From the NCBI RefSeq assembly GCF_012317385.1, contig NZ_CP051144.1:1054001-1118000 (forward strand): a stretch of 64,000 nt of DNA, read 5' to 3'. Position numbers and translations under genes: made by a program. The DNA is from Romboutsia sp. CE17. Its GTDB lineage: Bacteria; Bacillota; Clostridia; Peptostreptococcales; Peptostreptococcaceae. Below the pieces are notes generated by a model. The model was not told the DNA's origin, made no database searches, and saw only the letters and a program-made list of their open reading frames with translations. Below, one piece after another: positions 43,885-51,781 of the stretch. Positions within the stretch are counted from its first letter, which is position 1. Each line of letters starts with the position of its first letter.

Positions 43885-43971
43885 ATAAGTTTTTAAATTT
43901 TAGGCAAGTTTTAAATCTTAGGGAATAAAGTATTACCCAGTAGGAATTAATAAAATTAACAAAGAATTTTT

Positions 43972-44202
43972 TTAACCTATAACTAAATCATAAGGAGTTG
44001 TCTCTTTAACAACTATTTTTGCATCTACTGCAGATACTAGGCTTAATCCATTTGGATCAAAGATATTCTTAGATATAACTAACTCCATAGCAGATTTTAT
44101 TTCAGCTTCAGTTATATTATCTCTAGGGTCTTGTACAGTTAATGATACTTTTGAATCGCCTTCATCTAAAAAAGTCATTACTAAACTTTTAGTAGTTTCC
44201 AT
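43972..44202 (-). CDS. DUF2922 protein
   Basis: 76 residues: KSLVMTFLDEGDSKVSLTVQDPRDNITEAEIKSAM and the final LVSAVDAKIVVKETTPYDLV match the DUF2922 family. Such proteins always accompany DUF1659 and YvrJ proteins in Firmicutes; the function is unknown. AGGAGG lies just before the ATG. It is 39 bases after the DUF1659 gene. Confidence 0.88.
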   Translation of the reverse strand: METTKSLVMTFLDEGDSKVSLTVQDPRDNITEAEIKSAMELVISKNIFDPNGLSLVSAVDAKIVVKETTPYDLVIG

Positions 44203-44241
44203 TTAAAATTCCTCCTTTCTTAAATTTAAAATAATAGACTA

Positions 44242-44457
44242 TTAACTAAGTGTTGTGTTATCTACTTTTATTATGTCGACTACATCATGTTTTTGAAGTC
44301 CCATCAAAGCTACTCCAACATCATATACATCCTGAAGTACTGCATCATGTTTTAAATTAGAAAAAGATTTACTTCTTGTTTTTGCTTTTCCATCTACTAA
44401 ACCTAAGTCTAATACGATTTTCAAGCTTGATGGATTTTTAAATTCTACAACAGCCAT
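44242..44457 (-). CDS. DUF1659 protein
   Basis: 71 residues: SSLKIVLDLGLVDGKAKTRSKSFSNLKHDA and DVYDVGVALMGLQKHDVVDI match DUF1659. It is a beta-rich cytosolic protein of unknown role, paired with DUF2922. AAGGAGG lies 8 bases upstream of the ATG. It is part of the amidase-to-yvrJ cluster on the minus strand. Confidence 0.88.
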   Translation of the reverse strand: MAVVEFKNPSSLKIVLDLGLVDGKAKTRSKSFSNLKHDAVLQDVYDVGVALMGLQKHDVVDIIKVDNTTLS

Positions 44458-44588
44458 AATATATACCTCCTTATAAAATTTTTTTAAAGTAATCTTTTAA
44501 TTACTTTCTTGATATTAGTATAGGAGGTTTACTTTTTAGGCTATATTAAAATACTTTATGAAAAATTTTATTTAAAAAAGTTTATATT

Positions 44589-45251
44589 TTATTTTGTAGT
44601 TATATATGTGTCTTTGAATCCTTTGGATATAGCTTTATTTTTTAGTTTAATTGCATTGTTTTTATCATTGAAAGCTCCTATACAAACCCTATAAAAAATA
44701 TCATCATTAGTTATGGACTTATTTACAAATGATAGTAGGGTAGATGATATTGTATCTGCTATATCTTTTATATATTTAGGTGATTTTAGATTATTTTCTA
44801 CCAAAGGGTTTGATATAAAGTCTATTTCTATTAATAGAGCAGGCATTGTAGTTTTTCTAAGAACTGAAAATTCTTTTGATATTTTTATTCCACGATTAGG
44901 TGTATTTATTTTATTTGAGATATTAGTGGATAGATTATTAGCTAGGTTGTATAGTTTACTAGTTTTATCGTATACCCATACTTCACATCCTTTTGCAGTT
45001 TTATTAGTTGATGAGTTCATATGAATGCTTATAAAGTAGTCGCAGTTATTTTTATTTGCTTTTGTACTTCGATAGTCTAGGGAATAGTATTTGTCATCCT
45101 CTCTTGTGGTTATTACTTTTTCAAGAGCTTGTTCTAGAGTGTTTTTTACCTCAAGTCCTATTTTTAGAACTATTTCACTTTCTTTAGTTTGCTTTTGTCC
45201 GACAGCTCCTGGGTCTTTTCCTCCATGCCCAAAGTCTAAGTACCATTTCAT
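44589..45251 (-). CDS. N-acetylmuramoyl-L-alanine amidase with short SPOR-like tail
   Basis: 220 residues. The Amidase_3 fold is clear. WYLDFGHGGKDPGAVG holds the first zinc histidine, KESEIVLKIGLEV the glutamate, YFISIHMNSSTN the second histidine, and PALLIEIDFISNP the catalytic glutamate. The last 35 residues (YRVCIGAFNDKNNAIKLKNKAISKG) look like one SPOR-type repeat that could bind denuded glycan. It has no signal peptide, as in phage or bacteriocin-like lysis cassettes where a holin-like partner (YvrJ) provides exit. GGGAGG precedes the ATG. Confidence 0.9.
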   Translation of the reverse strand: MKWYLDFGHGGKDPGAVGQKQTKESEIVLKIGLEVKNTLEQALEKVITTREDDKYYSLDYRSTKANKNNCDYFISIHMNSSTNKTAKGCEVWVYDKTSKLYNLANNLSTNISNKINTPNRGIKISKEFSVLRKTTMPALLIEIDFISNPLVENNLKSPKYIKDIADTISSTLLSFVNKSITNDDIFYRVCIGAFNDKNNAIKLKNKAISKGFKDTYITTK

Positions 45252-45429
45252 TGTGTTACCTCCCTTATGTTTTTCTTATAATTTTATATATTTTTTATAA
45301 AAAAGTATCTTAAATGATTTTAGAAATATATTTAGGAATTTCAATATATAAGTAAAAATTTTTATCATAAAACAGCACAAAATATATGTATTATGACAAA
45401 TTATTATGATAACTTTATAGAATTAATAA

Positions 45430-45457
45430 TTGACACAATAGAAAAATATACTATAAT
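45430..45457 (+). promoter_or_regulatory. Sigma-A promoter of the thi operon
   Basis: TTGACA (45430-45435), 16 bases, TATAAT (45452-45457), just ahead of the TPP aptamer. Confidence 0.8.
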
Positions 45458-45477
45458 TAAATTAAAAGTAAATAATT

Positions 45478-45560
45478 AGTGCTAGGGGTGCCATTGGCTG
45501 AGAGGTTGCAACCGACCCTTATTACCTGATCTGGTTAGTACCAGCGTAGGAAAGCAACAA
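45478..45560 (+). ncRNA. TPP riboswitch
   Basis: The aptamer contains TAGGGGTGCCATTGGCTGAGAGG, ACCCTTATTACCTGATCTGG and TACCAGCGTAGGAAAGC, the standard THI-box elements (CTGAGA and ACCTGAT). A terminator follows at 45621-45652. Thiamine pyrophosphate would switch the operon off. Confidence 0.97.
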
Positions 45561-45620
45561 TAAATATTAATATAATAATCTATTAAATCAAAAAGGTGAT
45601 TATAATAATTGGAGATTTGG

Positions 45621-45652
45621 AAGCTATGCCTATATCAGGTATAGCTTTTTTT
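45621..45652 (+). terminator. TPP riboswitch terminator
   Basis: AAGCTATGCCT pairs with AGGTATAGCTT (one G-T pair), then seven Ts. Confidence 0.88.
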
Positions 45653-45684
45653 ATTTATCTAATTAATCAAAAGGAGTATGAGAT

Positions 45685-46494
45685 ATGAAAAACTATAAAA
45701 TACCCACATTAACAATTGCTGGATCTGATTCATCAGGTGGAGCTGGTATTCAAGCAGATCTAAAAACTTTTTCAGCAATAGGAACTTATGGTATGAGTGT
45801 TATAACAGCCATAACTGCTCAAAATACTGAAGGTGTATTTGATGTGGAGGAATTAAGTTCTAACATAATAAAATCACAAATAAGAGTAGTTTGTGAAGAT
45901 ATACCGCCAAAGGCTATAAAAGTTGGAATGGTTTCTTCTCCAGAAATTATAAAAGATATAGTAGATACTTTAGAGGAATATCCTTGTGAATATTTAGTAG
46001 TTGACCCAGTTATGATTTCAAAGAGTGGTTATGCACTACTAAAACCAGAGGCAATGGAAAATTTAAAAAAATATCTTATACCTAAGGCATACATAGTAAC
46101 ACCAAATCTTCCAGAAGCAGAAGAAATAACAAATATGAAGATACATACTGTTGAAGATATGAAAAAGGCAGGTCAACTAATATTAAATTTAGGTCCAAAG
46201 TATGTGCTTATGAAGGGTGGACACCTAAATGGAGATTGTATAGATTTACTTATGGGAAAAGATATATTTGAGATATTTGAAGGAGAAAGAGTAAATAGAA
46301 AAAATACTCATGGAACAGGTTGTACTATATCTTCAGCAATAGCATCTCATTTAGCTTTAGGTTATGATGTAAAAGAAGCTGTAAGACTTAGTAAAGAATA
46401 TATTACAGAAGCCATAAGATATAGTTTTGATATAGGAAAAGGTGTTGGACCGGTACACCATTTTTATAGAGAAGATAAGAATAATGATAAATAG
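45685..46494 (+). CDS. thiD: Hydroxymethylpyrimidine/phosphomethylpyrimidine kinase
   Basis: 269 residues, ribokinase fold. GSDSSGGAGIQADLKTFSA binds the pyrimidine, VDPVMISKSGYALL is conserved, and NTHGTGCTISSAIASHLALG carries the anion hole and catalytic residues. It phosphorylates HMP and HMP-P for thiamine synthesis. It is the first gene after the TPP riboswitch. AAAGGAG precedes the ATG. Confidence 0.95.
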   Translation: MKNYKIPTLTIAGSDSSGGAGIQADLKTFSAIGTYGMSVITAITAQNTEGVFDVEELSSNIIKSQIRVVCEDIPPKAIKVGMVSSPEIIKDIVDTLEEYPCEYLVVDPVMISKSGYALLKPEAMENLKKYLIPKAYIVTPNLPEAEEITNMKIHTVEDMKKAGQLILNLGPKYVLMKGGHLNGDCIDLLMGKDIFEIFEGERVNRKNTHGTGCTISSAIASHLALGYDVKEAVRLSKEYITEAIRYSFDIGKGVGPVHHFYREDKNNDK

Positions 46495-46510
46495 GGAGGA
46501 GATTTATATA

Positions 46511-47320
46511 ATGGAAATATTTAATTTAATAGAAAAAGTCAGGGAGATAAATCCATTAGTACTACATTATACAAATAATGTAACTATAACAGATTGTGCT
46601 AATACAACTTTAGCCATAGGAGCTAGTCCACTTATGAGTTTTTCATATGAAGAAGTTGATGATATAGTAAAAGCAGCTAGCTCTGTTGTAATAAATATAG
46701 GAACTATGAATAGTGAACTTTTAGATTTATTCCTTTTAGCAGGAAAGACTGCAAATAAGTATAACAAGCCAGTTATATTAGACCCAGTAGGTGTATTTGC
46801 AACGAAAGCTAGAACAGAGCTTACTAATAAGCTACTTAATGAAGTAAAATTTGATGTAATTAGAGGTAATATATCAGAAATACAATTTTTAGGTGGTCTA
46901 GATGTAAATGGAAAAGGTGTAGACTCTTTTGATGATGGAAGAGATTCTACGCATATAGTTGAATATGTTGCAAGAAAGTTAGATTGTGTAGTAGTTGCAT
47001 CTGGTAAAACAGATTTAATAAGTGATGGTAAAAGTACTTATAAGATACAAAATGGAAGTGCGAAGTTAAAATTCATAACAGGGACAGGATGTATGAGTAC
47101 AAGCTTAATTGGAAGTTTCTTACCATGTACTGATAAAACAATTGATGCAGCAGTTATGGGAACACTAGCAATGAGCTTAAGTGGTGAACTTGCAGATAAA
47201 GAAAATCCACCAATAGGAACATATAAAACTTTATTATTTGATAATTTATTTTTGTTAGATAAGAAAACTTTAGAAAAGTATGCAAAGATTGAAGTTAGAG
47301 ATATAAATTATTCATTATAG
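46511..47320 (+). CDS. thiM: Hydroxyethylthiazole kinase
   Basis: 269 residues. PLVLHYTNNVTITDCANTTLAIGASPLMS is the family's N-terminal signature, VILDPVGVFATKAR and ITGTGCMSTSLIGSFL the kinase site. It salvages thiazole. The frame is open back to 46442, inside thiD, but GGGAGGAG sits before the ATG at 46511 and the family start fits there. Confidence 0.95.
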   Translation: MEIFNLIEKVREINPLVLHYTNNVTITDCANTTLAIGASPLMSFSYEEVDDIVKAASSVVINIGTMNSELLDLFLLAGKTANKYNKPVILDPVGVFATKARTELTNKLLNEVKFDVIRGNISEIQFLGGLDVNGKGVDSFDDGRDSTHIVEYVARKLDCVVVASGKTDLISDGKSTYKIQNGSAKLKFITGTGCMSTSLIGSFLPCTDKTIDAAVMGTLAMSLSGELADKENPPIGTYKTLLFDNLFLLDKKTLEKYAKIEVRDINYSL

Positions 47321-47330
47321 GGAGAGGTAT

Positions 47331-47993
47331 ATGTTAATTACGGACTATTTATATGAAAGTGTAGAGTCGATATGGGAAGCATATTTAGATCATGACTTCT
47401 TAAAAGATATGGGAAATGGAACTTTATGCAAGGAAAAATTTAAAAACTATTTAATACAGGATTATCTTTATCTAAAAGAGTATGCAAAAGTATATGCTAT
47501 GGCATTAGTAAAATGTGAAAATATAAATCAAATGAAGTTTTGCCAAAGTAGTATAAATGGTATATTAGAAGATGAAAGTGCCACACATATTTGGTATCTA
47601 AAAAACTTTGGTGAAAAAATAGAAGAATTAGAAAACTACAAAATCAAAGAAGCTAACGAAAATTATACAAGCTACATGAAATCCATAGCGCTAACAGGTG
47701 ATTTAATAGATACTATGGTAAGTGTGTTACCATGTGCTTGGAGTTATTACTATATAGGTAAAAATCTAAAAGAAATTTACAAAGAGAATTTAGAAGAAAA
47801 CTTTTATAAAAATTGGATAGATTCTTATTCGTGTAAAGAATATGAACAGGTTGCAAAAAGTAGCATAGATTTTGTAAATGAACTATGTAAAAATATTGAT
47901 GAAAATAAAAAAGAAAAATTAAAAGACATATTCATAAAAGCAAGCATTCATGAAATGAGATTTTGGGATATGGCATATGAGGAGATTAAATAA
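47331..47993 (+). CDS. tenA: TenA-family thiaminase II/aminopyrimidine aminohydrolase
   Basis: 220 residues, all-helical. The catalytic cysteine lies in VSVLPCAWSYYYIGKNL; the acid residues and aromatic box include QDYLYLKEYAKVYAMAL and HEMRFWDMAYEEI. It releases HMP from damaged thiamine, feeding ThiD. GGGAGAGG precedes the ATG. Confidence 0.92.
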   Translation: MLITDYLYESVESIWEAYLDHDFLKDMGNGTLCKEKFKNYLIQDYLYLKEYAKVYAMALVKCENINQMKFCQSSINGILEDESATHIWYLKNFGEKIEELENYKIKEANENYTSYMKSIALTGDLIDTMVSVLPCAWSYYYIGKNLKEIYKENLEENFYKNWIDSYSCKEYEQVAKSSIDFVNELCKNIDENKKEKLKDIFIKASIHEMRFWDMAYEEIK

Positions 47994-48628
47994 TGATAAA
48001 TACAATAATGTTAATTATATGTTTAATACCGATAGCTTACTATCTACTAAACATAAAGAAATCTAAATTAGATACAAAAACAATGATAGTTGTAGCCTTA
48101 TTTGCTGCATGTAGTTTGATGTTATCTAAAATAAAATTAATTCAATATCCACAAGGAGGAGGGGTTGAGTTATTGTCATCACTTCCAATTTTAATGGTTG
48201 GACTACTTTATGGACCTATTACAGGTATGACTTGTGGACTAATTACAGGAATACTAGGTTTAATGGGTTCAGCATATATAATTCATCCGGCACAATTTTT
48301 ACTAGATTATATATTACCAACTATGTTGCTTGGGCTTAGCGGATTATTTAATTGTAAAGAAAAGAAAAATATATTTATAGGATGCTTATTGGCAGTACTT
48401 TTAAAACAAGTTTCTCACATACTTTCTGGGTGTATTTACTTTGCAGAATATGCATGGGAAGGATGGAATCCACTTGTTTACTCAATAGTTTACAACTTAT
48501 CAGGAACAGGCCTAGAAGGATTACTTAGTACTATAGCTTTAACTGCAATGCCTTTATCTAAAATAAAAAAGATGGCCAATATAAGTACTACAAATAAATA
48601 TAATCTAGGAGAAACTTATGATAAATAA
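47993..48628 (+). CDS. thiT: Thiamine ECF transporter substrate-binding subunit ThiT
   Basis: 211 residues with six membrane helices. The thiamine site region LSKIKLIQYPQGGGVELLSSLPI, GPITGMTCGLITGILGL and the C-terminal aromatic segment YFAEYAWEGWNPLVYSIVYN are conserved in ThiT. Its start overlaps the tenA stop by one base, so the two are coupled. The shared ECF module must be encoded elsewhere. Confidence 0.93.
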   Translation: MINTIMLIICLIPIAYYLLNIKKSKLDTKTMIVVALFAACSLMLSKIKLIQYPQGGGVELLSSLPILMVGLLYGPITGMTCGLITGILGLMGSAYIIHPAQFLLDYILPTMLLGLSGLFNCKEKKNIFIGCLLAVLLKQVSHILSGCIYFAEYAWEGWNPLVYSIVYNLSGTGLEGLLSTIALTAMPLSKIKKMANISTTNKYNLGETYDK

Positions 48629-49250
48629 AGAGAAATTAAAAAAAAATCTCAAGCTATATTTAGTTACAGACTCACTTATACTAAAAGATAGAGACTTTTA
48701 TAAATGTATAGAAGATGCTATAAAAAGTGGAGTTACTATGGTACAACTTAGAGAGAAAAATTTAAGTGGAAAAGAGTTTTTAGAAAGAGCAATAAAGCTT
48801 AGAGAACTTACTAAAAAATACAATGTAACATTTATAATTAATGACAGAATAGATATTGCCATGATTGTAGATGCAGATGGAGTTCATATAGGACAAAGTG
48901 ATATAGATGCAATTTCTGCTAGAAAACTACTGGGAGAAAATAAGATAATAGGAGTTTCAGCTAGAAATCTTGAAGAAGCTAAAATTGCTAAAGAAAATGG
49001 TGCAGACTACTTAGGTATTGGAGCTATGTTTTCAACTTCAACTAAAACAGATGCAAAATTAGTTTCTTTTAATACTTTAGAAGAAATTATAAAAGAGGTA
49101 AATTTACCCTTTGTATTAATAGGTGGTATAACACTAGATAATGTAAACGAGCTAAAGAAATTCAATCCAGATGGATATGCCTTAGTATCAGGAATTTTAG
49201 GAGCAGAGAACATAGGTAAAAGAGTTGAAAAGTGGTATGAAAGAATTTAA
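48618..49250 (+). CDS. thiE: Thiamine-phosphate synthase
   Basis: 210 residues, TIM barrel. VQLREKNLSGKEFLERA, FIINDRIDIAMIVDADGVHIGQ and YLGIGAMFSTSTK form the pyrophosphate and thiazole sites, and VLIGGITLDNV is near the end. It joins HMP-PP and thiazole phosphate. It overlaps thiT by 11 bases. With thiD, thiM, tenA and thiT this makes a salvage operon; no thiC, thiG, thiF or thiS is in the window. Confidence 0.96.
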   Translation: MINKEKLKKNLKLYLVTDSLILKDRDFYKCIEDAIKSGVTMVQLREKNLSGKEFLERAIKLRELTKKYNVTFIINDRIDIAMIVDADGVHIGQSDIDAISARKLLGENKIIGVSARNLEEAKIAKENGADYLGIGAMFSTSTKTDAKLVSFNTLEEIIKEVNLPFVLIGGITLDNVNELKKFNPDGYALVSGILGAENIGKRVEKWYERI

Positions 49251-49324
49251 ATATGATGATTTTACTTATGAAATCTTTAAATATTAGCTTAATAATTAGA
49301 AGAAAAATATTTAACGCTATATAT

Positions 49325-49366
49325 AAAAATACCAAGGTCAATACAGTATTAACCTTGGTATTTTTA
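49325..49366 (+). terminator. Terminator of the thi operon
   Basis: AAAAATACCAAGGT pairs with ACCTTGGTATTTTT. Confidence 0.9.
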
Positions 49367-49496
49367 TATGCCTTTTTGCATCTAAAAGTCGTGAATATGC
49401 ATCTTCTATAACTAAGCAATCTTATTGATATTCAAATATTGATTGTATAAAATTATAATTAATAAGGATTTTATAGAGTGAATTTAAGGGGGAAAT

Positions 49497-49967
49497 ATGA
49501 AATTAAAAGTTGGGAAGTTAAGTGAAGAACAAGCAATACAAGTATCAAAATGGAAATATGAAGGCGAGTATGAGATTTATAATTTACCTGACTGGGATAC
49601 TATGATTAAAGAACAGTATTCATTATGTGACGAGGTAAAGAGAGAGCAATTTACATCATTTGTAAACGAAGAAAATGAGCTAATAGGATTTACAAACTTA
49701 TTAGATGAGGGTAGTAATATATTTTTTGGTATCGGTGTAAATCCTAAATACTGCAATAAAGGTATAGGAAAAAGTATTACAAAATTAGCATTAGATGAAT
49801 GTAAAAGTAAATATCCAAATAAACCTGTAATATTAGAAGTTCGAACATGGAATATAAGAGCTGTTAATTGTTATAAATCTCAAGGTTTTGAGATTGTAGA
49901 AGTTAAGCATCAAGAAACTTATATTGGTAAAGGTGAATTCTATGTTATGAAATGTTTAAATAAATAG
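49497..49967 (+). CDS. GNAT-family acetyltransferase
   Basis: 156 residues. Acetyl-CoA binding motif A is FGIGVNPKYCNKGIGKSITKLAL (NKGIGK) and motif B is RTWNIRAVNCYKSQGFEIVE. The N-terminal WKYEGEYEIYNLPDWD is typical of the RimI-like branch that acts on small molecules or protein N-termini. The substrate is unknown. GGGGGAA precedes the ATG. Confidence 0.85.
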   Translation: MKLKVGKLSEEQAIQVSKWKYEGEYEIYNLPDWDTMIKEQYSLCDEVKREQFTSFVNEENELIGFTNLLDEGSNIFFGIGVNPKYCNKGIGKSITKLALDECKSKYPNKPVILEVRTWNIRAVNCYKSQGFEIVEVKHQETYIGKGEFYVMKCLNK

Positions 49968-50042
49968 ATATTTAAAAGCAATATTTTATTGAAACGAACA
50001 CTATTATCACAAATTTAGCTAACATAATCAATAAATAAAATA

Positions 50043-50066
50043 AGGGAGTCTAATTTACCGACTCCC
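50043..50066 (-). terminator. Intact terminator of yvrJ copy 2
   Basis: On the minus strand GGGAGTCGGTAAATTAGAC continues to CTCCC, giving a 7-bp stem and then TTATTTTATT. In copy 1 the same stem is broken after TTAGAC by the IS. Confidence 0.8.
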
Positions 50067-50305
50067 TTATTTCATACTAATTATATTTTTAGGCAATTCA
50101 TTAATACTATCAGATAGAGCCTGAAGATTGCCTTCTATCCTAACAAGCAAATACATGCTAAGAGCAATAGGAAAGCCAACAGAAGCTATAAGAATTTGAA
50201 TCTCTGAATTCATCATAAACTCAACCTTTCTATATAATTTTATAAAAAAGACTATGCTAAAAAGGGGAGTTTTAAAGCATAGTCCTTACAAGTTTTTAAA
50301 TTTTA
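50059..50305 (-). repeat. Duplicated yvrJ segment, copy 2
   Basis: Near-identical to 43655-43905, covering yvrJ, its ribosome site and the upstream AAGACTATGC-type hairpin (50244-50286). The amidase, DUF1659 and DUF2922 genes are absent here. Confidence 0.85.
50067..50216 (-). CDS. YvrJ-family small membrane protein (copy 2)
   Basis: 49 residues, differing from copy 1 at three positions only (T8I, K30N, S43P). The same AAAGG site precedes the start. It has no DUF1659, DUF2922 or amidase neighbour, so it may be an orphan duplicate. The retained frame and ribosome site suggest it is still expressed. Confidence 0.75.
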   Translation of the reverse strand: MMNSEIQILIASVGFPIALSMYLLVRIEGNLQALSDSINELPKNIISMK

Positions 50306-50319
50306 TTGGTATATTGATT

Positions 50320-50737
50320 AAAGGTAATGTATATATAGGAAGAATAAAAAAAGTATTATATCATTTATATGTTTTTTATTAATGTTTACAAGTATCTCTT
50401 TTGCTGATAATAAGCAGATTAAAAAAACTTAAAAGATATGGAACTTGTAGATAATAATATGAGTATTATGATAAAGCAAATAGTTGGAGATGAACCTCTT
50501 AATATAGATAATCTAAATAAAGATATAAAATTTTTGGAATCTATATTAGAAGAGAGATCAAAAAATATAACATCATTATATGCAACGGAATCTAGTACAG
50601 AACTAAAAAGAACTTACTCGACATTATTAAATACAATATCTCTCTATGAGTTGAGTTTAAATAGTATAAAGGCATATATTAATGATAATAGTAAAGTAGA
50701 TTATTTTATTGAGGCATGTACAACTTATTACAGTTGA
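50320..50737 (+). pseudogene. Frameshifted gene of a small secreted protein
   Basis: Two frames join into one product. One gives a signal peptide, RKNKKSIISFICFLLM then FTSISFADNKQIKKT (about 50337-50420), with a stop directly after a run of seven As. The next frame continues NLKDMELVDNNMSIMIK for about 100 residues to 50737. The first frame also lacks a start codon unless a base near 50330 is restored. The mature part is helical and unknown. Taken alone, the ATG at 50438 has no ribosome site. Confidence 0.55.
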
Positions 50738-50830
50738 AATATTTCATTAATGGTTGTAAATAAAAAACATCAAAATAATTAGTAAAATAGAATATATCTT
50801 TACATTTATATAGATGTGTCTTTAGAAATT

Positions 50831-50870
50831 ATAAAACCCTACGTATCAAAACCAGACGTAGGTTTTTTTT
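50831..50870 (+). repeat. Island-flanking hairpin, left copy (terminator-like)
   Basis: ATAAAACCCTACGTATCAAA is followed by ACCAGACGTAGG and a T-run. The stem is CCTACGT/ACGTAGG. Apart from one substitution in the loop and one missing G it equals 56361-56400. Confidence 0.85.
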
Positions 50871-51019
50871 ATTTATACAAAGAGAAAGTAGAAAACTTAC
50901 AATTTTATGTACAATCAAGGGGAATAATTTTAGTATATAAAGATAAAACTAATATTAATTAAGATACAAGTTTAAAAGCTTTATGAGTAAATAAGGTAAA
51001 CTAGAAACTCAAGTCTACC

Positions 51020-51736
51020 TTATTTACTCATAAAATCTTTTAAGGATATATCATGAGCTTTTATGAATTTATATGGATCAGACTCAAATAATAGAAAATC
51101 AAAGATATAGTAAAGTAATAAAGAGTGTCCTAGTTGATGAGTAGCATTAAATCGAATGTCTTCTAATATTAGTAAATAAAGCAGTAAGTATAAAAAATGT
51201 ATGAGATATATCCACATAGTAGAGGAACTATTAGTTGAATTAACATAAATTTTAATATAAGAATCGATATCATTATCTTGTAAAATTTGTTCTAAATTAC
51301 TATGATCACTAAGCATATAAGAGACATCTATAGTACGGTTGTAGTTATTAAGATAATTATTTATAGATTTCAAGATTATTAAAATTTTACTATTTGAATA
51401 AATCATAGATAAATTTTTAAAACCTGAGAGTATATGTTCATTTTTTATTGAAAATCTATGAAGGTAATTTAAGTTAAAATTAACATTACGATTATAACTA
51501 GGTGAGTTAATAGGTAGTTGCCACCATAAGTAATTTATAACGGTACTATTATCGTTTTGGGATAGAGTTATATAATAAGAATTAAGCTGCTTTAGAATAA
51601 TATCACGATAATTGTAATTACTTTTAATTTGATTATATTTATTTGGATCAATATAAACTTGTATAAATTTATCATCAGGATAATTAAAGTAGTTTGTATT
51701 AAAATTATTTTTGTTTACAAAATTATGGATATTTAT
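51020..51736 (-). CDS. Unknown partner gene downstream of the GHKL ATPase, no canonical start codon
   Basis: The open frame from 51736 to the stop at 51020 encodes about 238 residues that I do not recognise. It is rich in Asn and Tyr, with a helical, leucine-rich part (IYLIHFLYLLLYLLILEDI) near the C-terminus. An AAGGAAGGTG ribosome site (about 51744-51753) lies 8 bases before an ATA codon at 51736. No ATG, GTG or TTG lies between the in-frame stop at 51740-51742 and that point. The first ATG (51406) has no ribosome site and would halve the protein. Either ATA is used, or a start mutation has silenced the gene. It lies 45 bases after the ATPase gene on the same strand. Confidence 0.5.
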   Translation of the reverse strand: MNIHNFVNKNNFNTNYFNYPDDKFIQVYIDPNKYNQIKSNYNYRDIILKQLNSYYITLSQNDNSTVINYLWWQLPINSPSYNRNVNFNLNYLHRFSIKNEHILSGFKNLSMIYSNSKILIILKSINNYLNNYNRTIDVSYMLSDHSNLEQILQDNDIDSYIKIYVNSTNSSSTMWIYLIHFLYLLLYLLILEDIRFNATHQLGHSLLLYYIFDFLLFESDPYKFIKAHDISLKDFMSK

Positions 51737-51781
51737 AACTTACACCTTCCTTTTCACATGAATTATTGAATTAAGATATTT

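Larger units (their letters stand above)
43655..43905 (-). repeat. Duplicated yvrJ segment, copy 1
   Basis: About 250 bp, from the yvrJ terminator start through the upstream hairpin, is nearly identical to 50059-50305. Similarity stops at the IS on one side and near the AAATTTTA after the hairpin on the other. Confidence 0.85.
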
